From Melanocharis versteri (Eukaryota; Chordata; Aves; Passeriformes; Melanocharitidae), in NCBI GenBank assembly GCA_013397845.1, contig VZTG01004161.1, positions 2,692,495 to 2,756,494 of the forward strand: a stretch of DNA of 64,000 bases. The letters run 5' to 3'. The notes beneath the pieces are model-generated. The model was not told the DNA's origin. It searched no databases and saw only the letters and a list, made by a program, of their open reading frames with translations. Within the stretch, counting starts at the first letter, position 1; each line of letters starts with the position of its first letter. The position numbers were made by a program, and so were the translations under genes. Below are positions 12,480 to 24,984 of the stretch, in pieces.

Positions 12480-13300
12480 AGTTGACAAAGTCCCTCACCA
12501 GAGGCATGTAAAGAAATGGTAGAATTTTAGGAGATAAAAGGGAAATCCTTTAGATAAACAAAATACTGCTAAAAATATGGGAAACTGACTAAGTGGTCAT
12601 TTTTTAGTGGGTGAGTGGTAGAGCTGTGGTGAGATCTATGCCAGAGTCTGTGCTGTTATGTTTTTCTGTATATTCGTAAGTGCTCTGTTAAAGGGCGTGA
12701 ATAGTGAGGTGACAAAAGTTGCTAGTTATATGAAGTTATTTGGGAGAAAAAAAAGGGAAATCCAGATGCAAGAAGTGGGAGAAGGACCTGGCTATAAATG
12801 GTGACTGGGAAATAAAATGGTAGGTGGTGTTTTGTGCTTTTAGATGTAAAGTGCTGCAGGTGGAAGAAAAGAATTTTGATTTTAAATACACAGTGAGAAA
12901 GTCTCAGCTTTCTGTTAGTCCTCACTCCCAGCTATAGACTGGTGCCCAACAAAGATGTCTTGTAATTATGTTGTGTGGTTCTTTGAACACTCAGCTCTCA
13001 CCAGCTGTCAAAAAAGCTAATTGAATGTTCTAAACTATTAGCAAAAGAGAAGAAAGGAGAATGCATAAGAACGTTGCTGTAAACATCCATAGCGCATTCA
13101 CATCATGAGTAATGTGTGCAATTTTGCTCCCCCATCTCACAAAAGCTCTTGTAGAGCTGAAAAAGAAGAGAGGGTAACAAAGATTGCAAAGGGTATGGAA
13201 GTGTCCCCATACAAGAAATGGCTAAGTAACTAAGCAAGAACTGCTCGGTTTGGAGGAGAAAAAAATCAAGGAGCTGGTAAAATCTTGGCTAAATCAGAAA
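12480..13300 (+). mobile_element. Ancient CR1/L3-type LINE relic, sense to VWA8
   Basis: This is a very degenerate reverse-transcriptase ORF remnant. Landmarks in order are GACAAAGTCCCTCACCAGAGG (~12485), a GTGAATAGTGAGGTGACAAA segment (~12698), TGACTGGGAAATAAAATGG (~12802), TGTCAAAAAAGCTAATTGAATG (~13008) and a TTTTGCTCCCCCATCTCAC block (~13121). The last reads roughly CNFAPPSH, followed by VTKIAKGMEVSPYKK, which parallels the CR1 C-terminal pattern (...PHL..., ATKMI.GMEHLPYEERL). Many stops and frameshifts show it is dead. The order of landmarks is the sense order of older CR1 families best known from turtles and crocodilians, so it probably predates the bird radiation. The edges are approximate. 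Confidence 0.75.
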
Positions 13301-16300
13301 TGTTGACCAGGGGACAGTTGTTCATTCTGTTCTACTACAGCCATTCTGCTCTTGTTTTGAACAATAAATTATGTTACATTCACACAGCTGAGGACAGTGG
13401 CTTAGAAAGTCATAACACTGGTAAAAGATGTAACACGGTGGCAGATAACCACCTGTCCTTATTTCCAGTGCAGCTCTAAAGCTGAGAACCCAGAACCCTC
13501 AGGTGCATGGTAAAGGAATGACATGTAGAACTAGACATGCAGCACACTGTGGAGAATTAGTTAAGGTCATTACACACTCTCTTCAGTTCTGTGGTTTTAA
13601 AATCTGTGGGTCAGGCTTCAGAGAGCAGGAGAGGCAGTGATTGTTTTAAAATATCACTGACTCCATTCTGAACAACTCTTGACACTGCAAGATGCTGCTG
13701 ATTTTTCTCAGGACAAAGCTGAAGGTTTGGTATGTCTGCAAAAATAGCATACATTTCTCATATCTAAGAGAGGAGCCATTTGAAAAAGATAGAAGAACAC
13801 ATAACTGTGTAGCGTGCAATTAAAAATCTGCAGTTTATCACTTTTTTCTTTCTTCCTTTTCCTTATTCTCTTCTTGCCTGGTTTTATAAAAATAGACTCT
13901 TTTGACCTTGAGATATGTCTGCTGTTATCTATTCTTGTTGTAGCCCCATCTGCACGGTTCACAACAACATATGCTGCAGATTTGAGGGGTATCTTGTAAA
14001 ACATGTGTTGAACCAAGGGGATCATCTTGCTTGTTGAGCAAAGGGGATTTACATAGTGAAGCTCCCTTCAGCTATCTAACTACAGTGCAGACTTTGGAAA
14101 GCAGTTCCTGGCTTTTGCTCAGGATGACTTTTCTGATGGTGCTTGGTTTACTTCTCTGCTAAATACGGTTGTGAATTAATCAGATGGGCATTTCCTTGGC
14201 TGTTTCATCCTACCCAGCTCAGCTTCCCCCATGGGTGGTACCCCTCGGTATCAGGGATGATGTTGATTGTCTGATGACCTTAACAGCACTGAGTGAAGGT
14301 AGAAAATGCTTTCTTCTTGCCTTCTTATACAGAAGAGCTGAATATTGGGTATTAACTGCACCAGGCAGGTAATGAAATTACCTTTTATAAAGTCAGACAA
14401 GAGCAGCAGGTATTTTTCAGCTTTTTATGCTCGTGTGGGACATCCTCCCTTCCATTTCCCATAAGTGCAGGCAGTGAACCATTCCTTGTCAAGGGGAAAA
14501 CAGGAGGCCCATCTTCTGAACATCCCATTTTAGTGCCAATTGTTTGAAAATGCACAGAAGGACAGTTTGTTCTCCTTTTTATCTGAGGTGGTACTATGTC
14601 TGTCAGAAACTGTGTTTTTATATCATTCCCGATTACCGTGATTTGCGCACATGATGGCAGATTGAGGAGGCATGTCCAGTAAATTATCCAACAGCAATTT
14701 GGTGAAGCCTTAAAAATATTGTGACTCAATAAATAGCGTATTATGTAACTGGTAGGAAAAGCCTGAATTGTTATTTATAGCTGTATTAAAGGGATATTGC
14801 AGATTTTATATGCCTCTTTTAGCATTTTGTCTTTGTAAAATTTACTGTGGAGGCAGCTCTGCTAATTCAGGAAAAGAATAAATGGTCCACATGTTTGGCA
14901 GAATAGTTTCTTTTAAATAATAAACAAAAGGTTTGAAATAAATTCAGAAAAATAGAATGTTCAGTGTTGTCCAAAGAAGAGATGAATTTATAAAGATCTA
15001 GCCCTCCAGCAGAGTCCAATTCACACTGCCTTTGACATTCAGCACACATCTTCTTTCAGCTTTTTAAATGTCTTCAGAAACGAAACCTTTTGGCATGGCA
15101 GCTGCAGAAGACAAAGTCTTCCATTTTACCCATTTTAGGCAGCAGCAACCATCCATTCAGTGCAAAATGTGACAGTGGAACAGAGATTGTTTTAACCTTT
15201 CCCTATGGAAAGAAACCAACAAAATGATGCTATTTTGAGATACATGTTTACATGTTGTGTGCCCTGAATAGAGGAGTCCTTGTCTCAGTGTACCTGAGGC
15301 TATTGGAAAACAAGCTCCTATGTATCACAATAATATATTATTTCAATTAAGCTGCACAAGGCAAATGTATTTTGCTGCTGGATTTGTTCTGAGAGCCTTT
15401 GCTTGCAATTTTGTAAAACAACACTGAAGTCAGTTCCAAGTAAGATTGTATCACAGCTTTTCTCTCACTTGTAACTCCATCCACATAAATCTTCCTTAGG
15501 GAATTTATGGGGAAAAAGCATCAGATTGGATCCCTGCTTTTCAAAGCCCTTTCTTCTGTGCTTGTCTTTAGCTACTGCAGAGGAAGGAAACTGGTTTTGA
15601 TGAAGTCTGCATGTGCCTGCATGTTTTGGGGTTCCCAGTTGACCAGGACTGTGGAGCTGTCTGCACCTTTTCTGTACAATAAGTGCACCAAGATAATATG
15701 AAATCACTAAGGGTTCATTTACTAGAACACAAATCAGGAGGAGGTAATAATTTACTGCAAGAAAGAGATTTTAATTCTTTGCCATTCAGAGTGAGCTTCT
15801 CTGCTCCAGTTTTGCTCCTCTCCCAAACTCTGTTTTCCTAATTTGTGACAGATTCCGTACATTCCCCTGGGCAAACATCTCTCTTCTGTCACCTCTAGAG
15901 CTTTGCTGTGAACCTTCTGCCATCTCCGCTCCCAGCCTGCAGTCTTATGTTGACTTAAGTCTATCCAAGTCAGTGCAGCTACATTCCTATGCTGTGAAAC
16001 TCATCCAACCTCACGTTCTGGGGAGCTGAGCTTCCCAAAAGTGAACTCACACTCTAGATTTTGGCTACTCCTGGTCCTTGACTTTGCTTCCAGAGAGATC
16101 AGAGGACCATGAGGACCAGCACACGAGGGCTGGTGACCACAGCTCCTCTCTTCCCCAGCACAGCAGGATCTCACTGTTTTTCAGGAGGCCCTACTTGACC
16201 CAGAATGCAGCAGTCAGGATGAATCAAATAGCCACTTCTTCCCTGCTGCCTCACCAAACGTTTTTAAATCACAAACAGCATAGTAAGCTGTCAGCAAAGA

Positions 16301-18702
16301 AACAAGGAAACTGATAACATCTGTTAAAGATAAGCACACGTATGGGGTGCATGCATGGGCACACACAAAGAATAACAGGCAGCTCTCTGAGCAGGGAGCA
16401 GACAGGACACGATGTTCCCAGGTGGATGCCTTTCCGTGCCTGCAATAGTTTGCTCAGATCATTTCAGCCTCGCCTTGCCTGTGCTCAGGTTGTCTGTTCC
16501 TGCCTTCTGCAAGAATGTGGAGGGGGCCCTACTGTAGGGTCAACATCTAGTGTTTCATCCCTTGCACAGGCTGTCACACTGAGTTTAAACTCAGGCTGTT
16601 TGAGATGAAAGCTTGGTCTGTTACTGGTGTATGTCAAGAACCACAGTGATATTCCCAAACAGCAAAGTTTGGCCTATTCCCATGAATTCAGTATGGCAGA
16701 GCTGACACAAGGACAGCCAGTGGGAGACATCCAGGAAGCCAGGAAGGAGCCTGCCTTGGAGGGATCAGCCTTTTTACACAGGAGAATGGCAGAATTTTGC
16801 TTTACATAGTTAGGTTGTTGATTTAAAAGTTATACCGAATACAAAACTGCTCAGCAGAGGATGTGCAAGATTTCATAATTAAGAGCCTACCCTGAAGATG
16901 TGTGGGCATTTCTGGCATTGCATAAGAACCACGAGTGCTGTATATTTTCTGCTCCATTAAACCTCTGCTTTATTTAGTTCCTCTGACTTGAATAGTCTCT
17001 GATTTTTAAAACAATACTCATGCACACATTCCTTGTGTGTGGTTCAGGTTTTATTGAACAGGATTTATTCCTGTTTTATTTAGGAAGTATCCTGAATGTA
17101 ATCTCAGCATTATTCTCAAAATTTGTGTATTTTTGTTTGCCACGTCTTCATATCCATCAAGAAAGAGAGAGTTTGAAGCATTATTGGTGATAAGAAACAG
17201 GTTTTGAAGAGAAAGCATGTGGCGGACTGGAAGCCTTACATGAGGCTGGGTAGCAAATACTAGGTATGTAAGAGCTGAGGAGTGCAGAAGTGGGAAAAGC
17301 CAACAGAGCAGAAAGAAACGGGATTGTGTGGGGACTAGATTATATAAAGATTTCTTAGAGGAAGGAAGTCTGGTTTACATGGGGCTGTCATAAAATGGTC
17401 TGACCTTGGGTGAAATAATCTACAGTATGTGGCACATTTGCTCTTTTACAGAGGGAGGTGTCACCTTTAAAAGTGTTGTTCCAGCTGTTCTACCTTTATT
17501 TTGATATATTTTTAAGCAAATTAGTGATGTGGAAACAAAAAGAGCTTTGTCTGTAAAGAATGCCATTTCTCCACTCTCTAGGACCTGACTTACACCAAAT
17601 AAAGTGTCTTTCAGTAGGAAAGAAAAGACAGGAAAAACTTTGAGGGATAGACCTGCCTTTTACCAAATGATTATGTGGGAATTAGGGATGATGAACCCAG
17701 CGGGAACCTGTAACAGTACTTGAAAAAAAGAAAACAGAAAGGTAAAATACTGCATCAGGGCTCCCTGTCAACTAAAGGCAGGTCTGTGCCAGCTAGGTAG
17801 GGGGAAATACGGGCATGTTCATGCTGAGGAATTGCCAGCTCAGGTCTCTCTGGGCTCAGATTCTGTACACTGTGCTCTCTTGCTTGGTGTAGACAGCTCT
17901 TAAATCCATTTTTGTCCTGCTCGTGAATTCTCCCTGGGGTGACTGCCACATCCACAACACAAAGGGCAGGTCAGGACCTTGCCATAACTCAGCTTGTCTT
18001 GGTTTTCGTGTAACAACAATGAAGCTCTCACATAAAACAGAGGCCTTGGCAATATTGTGTTATTTGTTCAACAGGATATTTGAACTGTTGCAGTTCTACA
18101 TGTCAGCTTTGCAGCATCTTTCACAGGAGAATGATGGCACACCATCTTCTTTGAAAACATACAGGGGCTCTTGGAATTTGCTTCTCTACATACTTCCAGC
18201 AATGACTTTGATCTGTTATGCACAAAAATAAGGAGTGCCGATTTTCAAGAAAGGGGATTTGTAATACTTCTTTTTTTCAGAGCAGAATGAGGTCACCAAA
18301 AAGATTCATCAAATGTAGGAGCTACTCTCAAACAATGTGCTTCTTGTTTGCCAGACTCAAGAAGATGAAAATTGCTGCTTTAAAAGAAAAACGTGGACAA
18401 TGTGAGAGGGCAAGGTCTTGATGTTATACATCACCACTCTGCAGTTGGTGGAATGATGTGAAAAACAGACCATGGAAATAAGGAACTGTTCCATAATTTC
18501 ATTATTTAGCAGTTCTTTCCTATGTTTTTGTGTCAGTCAGAAATTGCAAGTACTTCCCTTAAGCAGCTCATAAACAGAAACAGGGAACAGTACTTGAGGT
18601 TTTTTGTTGAAAATTGCAAATTGCCTTTGATCTGTCTTATATCATTGTGAGCCAAGGGCCGTTTGTGACTAAAAGATAACTAATGATGTTTCTTTCTTGT
18701 AG

Positions 18703-18801
18703 TATGACATTGTTGGACATTCAGGAGATGGCTTCAACATCGCCTTGGTTGGGAGTGACAAAATTCCCAAGAACAATAAGCAAAGATTAGAGATTCTTAA
18801 G
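18703..18801 (+). CDS. VWA8: VWA8 coding exon e
   Basis: 33 codons in phase 0 between CTTTCTTGTAG and CTTAAG|GTAAAT. It reads YDIVGHSGDGFNIALVGSD and then KIPKNNKQRLEILK. This is the central VWA strand and loop (YDIVGHSGDG) followed by the lysine-rich linker KIPKNNKQRLEIL characteristic of VWA8. It joins in frame to both neighbours. The part after IALV differs from what I remember of the mammalian version, as expected for a surface loop. Confidence 0.95.
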
Positions 18802-19982
18802 GTAAATCATACTGATAAGTGATGCTGGGTAATTAAGGACTTTATGACTGCAAAGATAAAATTGCAGGCAGGTCACAGAATGCAAAATGTGAGGATAGTA
18901 AAATAAAAGAGAAGAAAGCAAAATCTATGTATTTTCATGAAATTGAATTTTCATGAATTGACCTTTCAGAGACATGGCAGAAAACAAATTGTGCCAAAAT
19001 AGTAGAAGCTGATATTATCTTATTCTGGACTGCTATGCCATAAATGTGTCATTTTGACTACCTGTCAAAGGGTAGTGGAAGTTCCAGTGATATAGATAGC
19101 ACTGCCCAAATCATGTGATATTATTAGTGCATAAGTGACTCATTCAAAACTGTAGAGGGATCCCCGGTCCATGATTTAGCCTGTTATCTTCAAGAAGTTA
19201 TGTATCACAGTAGCATTGGGAAAATGTGTCAGTGCTAAGTTGGAAACATGTTACATCACAATGGCAAAGCAAGTGTATTCACCAAAATTTTTCTGTAGTA
19301 ATACGAAGAAAAATTGAGTACCTTGTGGAGTTTACCTGGTTGGCAGCTTGATCGGCTAGAAGCATGTATTTAAGCTTCCTTCAAAAACTATTTTTAAAAT
19401 AGCTACTTTGATTAGAAGAACCTGATTTAGTAACATCTAAAATTTCTGTCTTTCTGCATAGGTAGCAGCTTCATCGATGAATATGGTGTATTTATTGTGT
19501 AACAGCTCAAACAAAATGTTTTATCATTTTTAAATGTGACTGCCACTGTCAGGAATCAGATATTTGATAATAACTGAGACACTGCTAGGATTTGGAAGTC
19601 CGTTGCAAATTATGAACAGGCAGGAGCTGTTCATAGCATTAGGAAACTAAGCCCTGTTTTCTTCCTAAAATACATAGGAATGCAGCTACTCAAACTGCAG
19701 CTGACCAAAGTATTTTACCTTCCCTAAGGCCCAGTCTAATTAGGTCCCTGTGTGGGTTTTGATTGTTTGACCAACTGTGTTTTTATGAAGTGCTGCCTGT
19801 CTTAAAATATGACATATTACGTACAAAAAGCTGCATCTTTTGTATCTGGAGCACTGTGTGCATTTCTGATGCATCCCCTAATACAGCAGTACTGAATAGT
19901 TACTCCCTCGTGTGCTAGCTGAAATGAATGCTTGTTCCTAAAGTCATCTACGTGTTTCCACGTGGTTATGCTGTGCACACAG
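18802..19982 (+). other. VWA8: VWA8 intron e-f
   Basis: A 1.2-kb AT-rich intron ending at the acceptor GTGCACACAG. The acceptor tract is unusually poor in pyrimidines (CACGTGGTTATGCTGTGCACACAG), but the following exon is unmistakable. Nothing else is recognised. Confidence 0.85.
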
Positions 19983-20221
19983 ACCATGCATGCCCACGCT
20001 CAGTTCTGCATGAGTGGAGACCACACGCTGGAAGGGACGGAACATGCCATTCGGGAAATCGCCAAGGAGGAGGCTGACGAGTACTTTGTTGTCGTCTTAA
20101 GTGACGCAAATCTCGAGCGATATGGAATTCAGCCTTCAAGGTTTGCCCAGGTCTTGACCACCAACACTCAAGTCAATGCTTTCGCCATATTTATAGGATC
20201 CTTGGGAGACCAGGCAGATAG
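19983..20221 (+). CDS. VWA8: VWA8 coding exon f, second half of the VWA domain
   Basis: 79 codons plus two bases, between GCACACAG and GCAGATAG|GTAAGT. It starts TMHAHAQFCMSGDHTLEGTE, then reads HAIREIAKEEADEYFVVVLS, DANLERYGIQPSRFAQVL and TTNTQVNAFAIFIGSLGDQAD. Thr15 in the GDHT loop and Asp41 in VVVLSDAN are in the positions of the remaining MIDAS residues, so the metal site is assembled from this exon and exon d. IFIGSLGDQA is the final VWA strand. The exon ends with AG of an Arg codon completed by the last exon. No damage is visible. Confidence 0.96.
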
Positions 20222-22613
20222 GTAAGTGTGTTTGTTTTGTGCCTAGTACTGTTTGCTTTCATTCAGCATAAATCTAAACTGTGCTTTTATTGCAGCCAGT
20301 TGCCCAAGCTGTTGTTCTGCACTGAGGTTTTGGTCATAGTATCATGAAGTCATGGAATGGTTTGGGGTGGCATGGATCTTTAAATATCATCTATGCCAAC
20401 CCTCCTGCCATGAGCGGGGATGTCTTTCACCAGATCAGATCGTTCGAAGCCCCATCCAACTCAACTTTGAACACTTCCAGAGATACAGCATCCACAGCTT
20501 CTCTGGCTGACCTGTGCCAGTGCATCATCACTCTCATTGTAAAAATTTCTTCCATATCTCCAGTCTAAATCTACACTCTTCTAGTTTAAAACTGCTACAC
20601 CTTATCCTATCATTACAGCCCCCTGCAAAAACTCTCACTATGTCCTTATGAGCCCTCTGTATTTACTGAAAGGCCTCAATAAGGTCTCCCTGGACTTTCT
20701 TCTCCAGGCTGAACAACCCCAACTCTCTCAGCCTGTCTTCATAGCAGAGGTGCTCCATCCTGCTGACCATTTTTGTGGCCCTCCTCTGGACCCACTCTAG
20801 CAGGTCTTTGTCTATCCTGTGCTGAGGACCCTGGGGCTGTACCCAGCACTCCAGGTGGAGTCTCACCAGAGTGGAGTAGAGGAGCAGAATCACCTCCCTC
20901 ACCCTGCTGGCTGTGTTGCTTTTTGATGAAAGCAAGCCAGGGGACAATTGGCTTTCTGGGCTGCAAGTGCACATTGATGGGTTGTGTCCAAGTTTTCACC
21001 CATCTTTTTTATACTATTGTCATTATTAGTGTACTTGCGAGAAGCTGTAGCTCCTGAGTTTTGTCAGGGAGGAGACTGGCTTGTGGATCCTGCAGACATC
21101 CCTTGTAGCCAGCAAGTTCAGAGTATCCTGTGCCAAAGGGAGCAGCTGAAGCCACGCTCCTGCTGCAGGATGTGCACTATACCCTTATGTAGTGTCACCA
21201 TGTAATCATAACAGAGATGTGGTGCCTTTGTTATTGCCCAGGATATGGTTCCAGTGTGTGTGGGCCTAAGAAAAGAGATTAAAACAAAAGAAGCTGGACT
21301 TTAATGGTCTTCAAAACAGCCAGAAATTTGATTCAGATACTCCGCTTGTGTCAGAGACATGCATTCCTTGGATTGTCTGAGACAATATGCCTGGGTTTAG
21401 TTCTGCTACATAATTTCACTTTAAAATGTTTGGGCACAAGGGGAAAAAAAAAGAAATTCTGTCCCAGGTGTTCTTCCAGGTTCCACATCCACTGAGGACC
21501 AGTACCTGTAGCAAAAAGCTGGTATAGCCACAAACATCAACAGTGTCTTTTCTGTTTCTGTTTGAGTCTTCAACTACAGGAGAATGAGAGAAATTGGAAA
21601 AGGGGTTGGTCCTCAGTAGATAATTTTAAGCAGTAAAGGGTTGAAAGATACAGCTGCACAGCCACCATGAGTTGTGGCTGCAGATCTGTTCATCAGAGCT
21701 GTGTTATTCATCAGAAGAGAATCCATTCTGAAAGATTATAATTACAGAAAGTCCCTTTACTTTCGATAGGAATTAAAAAAAGAAAAAAAAATCTTCTACT
21801 GTATCCTGCTGTGTAAGGGGAGATCTTATAATGGCCTAGTTCACTGGGTATGGAAAATGCACACACTGCTGTCACTGAAATGCATTTCGATGTATGTGGA
21901 AGTGCAGAATTAGACAAAACATTCCTGTAACTGCTGTGGGGGAAGGAGAAGGGAATTCTCTGTTGCAGCTTTTTTTAAAACTAATTTTAAAAGTGAGAGT
22001 TTACTTAGCATTGGAGGAATAGTATAGAGCAAAATCTCATTTTAAAAGCAGAGGAAAAATAAATCCCAAGCCTGCTAACTGGACATGAGGGAGATGGGAT
22101 TTGTAATATGCATCTAAGTTTAACTTCTAAGGGTGGGTTAAGCTGTGAATAAAAATGTGTCAGGTTAATAGTGGCAGAAGAATACATTTCCATGTAATCT
22201 GCAGCGATGTCAAAGAAGAAATACAAAGAGCGCAGTTAGAATCGTTGGACTTGTTGAACTGAAAGAGCTGTGGGTTCACGGTAGTCGATTTAGGAGAAGT
22301 ATCTTCATTCCCAGTGTAAATCTGTAGCTGCCCTCAGCAAACCTGTTGTGGTGACACCTCATGGGGTCACTGGTACCTTGATTAAAATGGAGTTCTGGCA
22401 TGTCAGAAAGAGGATGTGGATAGAAATCTCTGGAAACACTCTTGTTTGTGTTGCTGAAAGGAACTCTGCCCTAGCTGCTCTCAGTGTTTTCTCCCTCTGT
22501 TGCTTTCCCAAACCTTGAATTGCATGGTGACAGCAATATGAGGAATCCTGTCCTGTGGTAGGGAAGATAATTTGAGATGGTAATTGTGTCTTGTCCCTCA
22601 TTCTGCTCCTTAG
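20222..22613 (+). other. VWA8: VWA8 last intron (f-g)
   Basis: A 2.4-kb intron with donor GTAAGT and acceptor TTCTGCTCCTTAG. It contains an antisense CR1 fragment at 20335-21003. The rest shows nothing recognisable. Confidence 0.85.
20335..21003 (-). mobile_element. CR1 LINE 3' fragment, antisense to VWA8
   Basis: Read on the - strand this is the end of a CR1 ORF2 followed by its 3' UTR. The coding part (about 20974 down to 20663) includes SREVILLLYSTLVRLHLE-like and WVQRRATKM...MEHLCYEDRLRELGLFSLEKK motifs (actual reading SRVREVILLLYSTLVR, RRATKMVSRMEHLCYEDRLR), the standard C-terminus of avian CR1 reverse transcriptase. On the + strand it shows the familiar TCTCCAGGCTGAACAACCCC and CAGCCTGTCTTCATAG blocks, with the 3' terminus as CATGAAGTCATGGAATGG. 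It is 5'-truncated near 21003, as nearly all genomic CR1 copies are, and is non-functional. Confidence 0.95.
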
Positions 22614-22722
22614 GCTGCAGAGGATGCTGCCAGCAGGTCGGTCTTTTATTGCCATGGATACCAAAGAGATCCCTCAGATTCTGCAGCAGATCTTCACATC
22701 TACCATGTTGTCAAGTGCCTAA
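22614..22722 (+). CDS. VWA8: VWA8 last coding exon, C-terminus and stop
   Basis: It begins with G, completing the Arg codon (AG|G), after the acceptor CTCCTTAG. It reads LQRMLPAGRSFIAMDTKEI and PQILQQIFTSTMLSSA, then TAA at 22720-22722. The tail PAGRSF.AMDT..IPQILQQIFTSTMLSS is the known end of VWA8, so the gene finishes here intact. Across the window the seven exons give 331 residues of a protein of about 1,900. The stop is followed by a 3' UTR with an early AATAAA. Confidence 0.97.
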
Positions 22723-22813
22723 GCATCACTGATGTCACAGGATGTGAACTCAAAGAGGAAACCCACTCCTGCTGGGGAGACAAACCCTAATGCTGAGGAT
22801 AAACACAATTATT

Positions 22814-22819
22814 AATAAA
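22814..22819 (+). terminator. VWA8: Candidate VWA8 polyadenylation signal AATAAA
   Basis: A canonical AATAAA 92 nt after the VWA8 stop codon. If used, the 3' UTR would be only about 110 nt. Downstream sequence is C/T-rich rather than strongly GT-rich. An ATTAAA at 23051-23056 with a GT-rich stretch at about 23108-23135, and an AATAAA at 24505-24510, are alternatives. Confidence 0.45.
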
Positions 22820-24820
22820 ATACATACTCTCCTCTAATCAGCCAAGCAACCATAATCTACATGACAGCCAGGCTGTAAATTTTCCCCCAAAATCTCTCAA
22901 GATACTTAGCACATTCAAAGAGCTGCATCAGGGCAGAGGATGGCGACAGAGCGAATGTTTTTCTGGAGGAACAAACAAACAAAGGACAGTTTGTGATCAT
23001 TCCTCTGCCTGCTGTGTTGCCAGCACTATGGAATCATCTCACCCTGTTTCATTAAACACGGTTCACTGGGATTTGGTAATACTGTGCAAGGCAGATCCAG
23101 GCAATCTGTGTCAGTGTTTTGCGTGCATATGTTTGAATGGGTGGTTAACTCCATCTCTGATTTAAACAGGACTGCTCTTGCCAGGCAGGAAATCCTTCCT
23201 TCCTCTCCTGTTGCTTTCTTGTCTTGACGGGCATCGGGGCTTCATCCCGGTGCTGGGAACAATGGAGCAGTTTGGAAACACTGACCGACACATGTAAACA
23301 TCCATTATCTGATCGGGCACGGTGCTCTGAGTTGTCAGATCTAGAGAAAGTGGCTGGTAAGAAGTAAAATAGCACAAAAATAGAATGGTTCAGTTCTGCC
23401 TATGAAAAGTAAGGGGAAAGGGTCAAAACGCTCTTAAGAATCCAAGAGGCAGCATTTCCTAGGAGGGAATTCCTGCCTTGTCTCCATTGCATAGCCAATG
23501 ATGCACACCCATTGCACTGTTACGCAGAATCCCTGGGATGGCCTCCGCACATGGGGGTGCCTCTTCAATCAGGAGGCAAAAAGGTTACTAGTGCTTTGCT
23601 AGAGATGGTTCGTGGTCTGTTTTTCTTGGGTCACTTGGAGGTGAAACTGGAGGAGAGATTTAGGCATGAAAAAAAAAGTTATTTTTTATAAAGGAAGAAG
23701 AAAAAGTATTTTAGAAAGATATCTGTGTTAGACTGTATTTAATATCCAAGTTAGTTATAAAGAATTATTTTATGATTCAATCAGTTGGTGTTTGGCTTGT
23801 CCCATGAGGCAATAATTCTTTTTTCTACTAAAGAAAAGATATTTTGTAGTTCTTTGGGAACAGTGGAATACTCAATGAATTGAATGTATGATTTAATTAA
23901 GCTGGTGCGGGGGATGTGCATCATCACTGATACTCTGCTGATGTTAATTAGAGAGTAACTGACTAGAAGAACATTCAGGAAGAGTGCTTATAAAAACCTG
24001 AGGGAGGAATTGCAATTCTTTTAATATTTCTATTAGTCCTGCAGTTGATCAAGCTGCACCTTGAGCAGTATCTTTGGAAGGGAAGAGGCAGATTAATTTA
24101 GTTTCATTAAATATAACCATTGGTTTTTTGAAGGGTCCAGCTTATGATGGTCATTCTCTATTCCATCAGTCCTGCAGGAAAAATCTTTACCAGAGCATCA
24201 AAAATGTCCCCTGCTTAGGATGACTTTTGAAGCCTGGTCAGCTTTCAAACTCTTTATGACAAGAGGGGACGGAAGACATTTTTCAAAGTCTTGTTAGCAT
24301 TGTTATGATAACTATATATGTGAAAACAAAGAGACTGAAGATGCAGTTCCTGTTTGGAGAGAAGGGAATTGGGAGGAGAAGGTTATCCCTGGTTGGGACA
24401 AATGCACGTATACGCACATACACACAGATGCTGCTACTAAGGGGAAGTGCGCTTCAAAATAAAAATATCTTGGTCCTGTAAACATATGATGAGATACTAA
24501 ATGCAATAAAGAATTGATATATTAATAAGGCTCTTACTAAATGTGTGTTTACATGGAAATTCCTTCAGCACGTCTGTCTTTATTGCCAGCAGTCCTGAAA
24601 AAAAGAAAGGTTTTTCTTGCAGTTAATTAGCAAATGCACTGTACACTTTCTACATTACTTGAGTGGATAAACTTTCTCACCTCAGATTTACATGCAGCAA
24701 AATACTGTTATCTTTATCATTAAAAAAATAGTGCTATTTAAGGGAAAAACTATGATAAATCCAGTTTTTGATCTTTTGTCTGATTATGCCTCTAAATTAT
24801 ACTTCAAGTATAAGTACCAT

Positions 24821-24852
24821 TTACAGTTACCTTTCATTACAGTTACCTTTCT
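24821..24852 (+). repeat. Two-copy 16-bp tandem repeat
   Basis: TTACAGTTACCTTTCA at 24821-24836 is followed directly by TTACAGTTACCTTTCT at 24837-24852. It is a simple local duplication. Confidence 0.85.
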
Positions 24853-24984
24853 GTAGTGTTTGGTTTTAATTTTTGCTTCAGGAGATGTCTGTTGTGTTTC
24901 AGTTCACGTTCCTTGGGCCCATAGGATACAGCCATGTCCAGGGCCAGGCCTGGCTACAAGGGTGGGTGGGAGTGGGTGGAAGTT

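Larger units (their letters stand above)
11002..18702 (+). other. VWA8: VWA8 intron d-e
   Basis: A 7.7-kb intron, the largest one fully inside the visible part of VWA8. It holds a decayed sense-oriented CR1 relic (about 12.48-13.3 kb) and a 25-bp tandem duplication at 11322-11371. The remainder is unrecognised AT-rich sequence. It ends with the acceptor TTTCTTTCTTGTAG. Confidence 0.85.

Noticed and set aside
20773..21057. Open frames on the + strand in the VWA8 last intron
   Set aside because: They are the antisense of CR1 ORF2; the real coding memory is the CR1 frame on the - strand.
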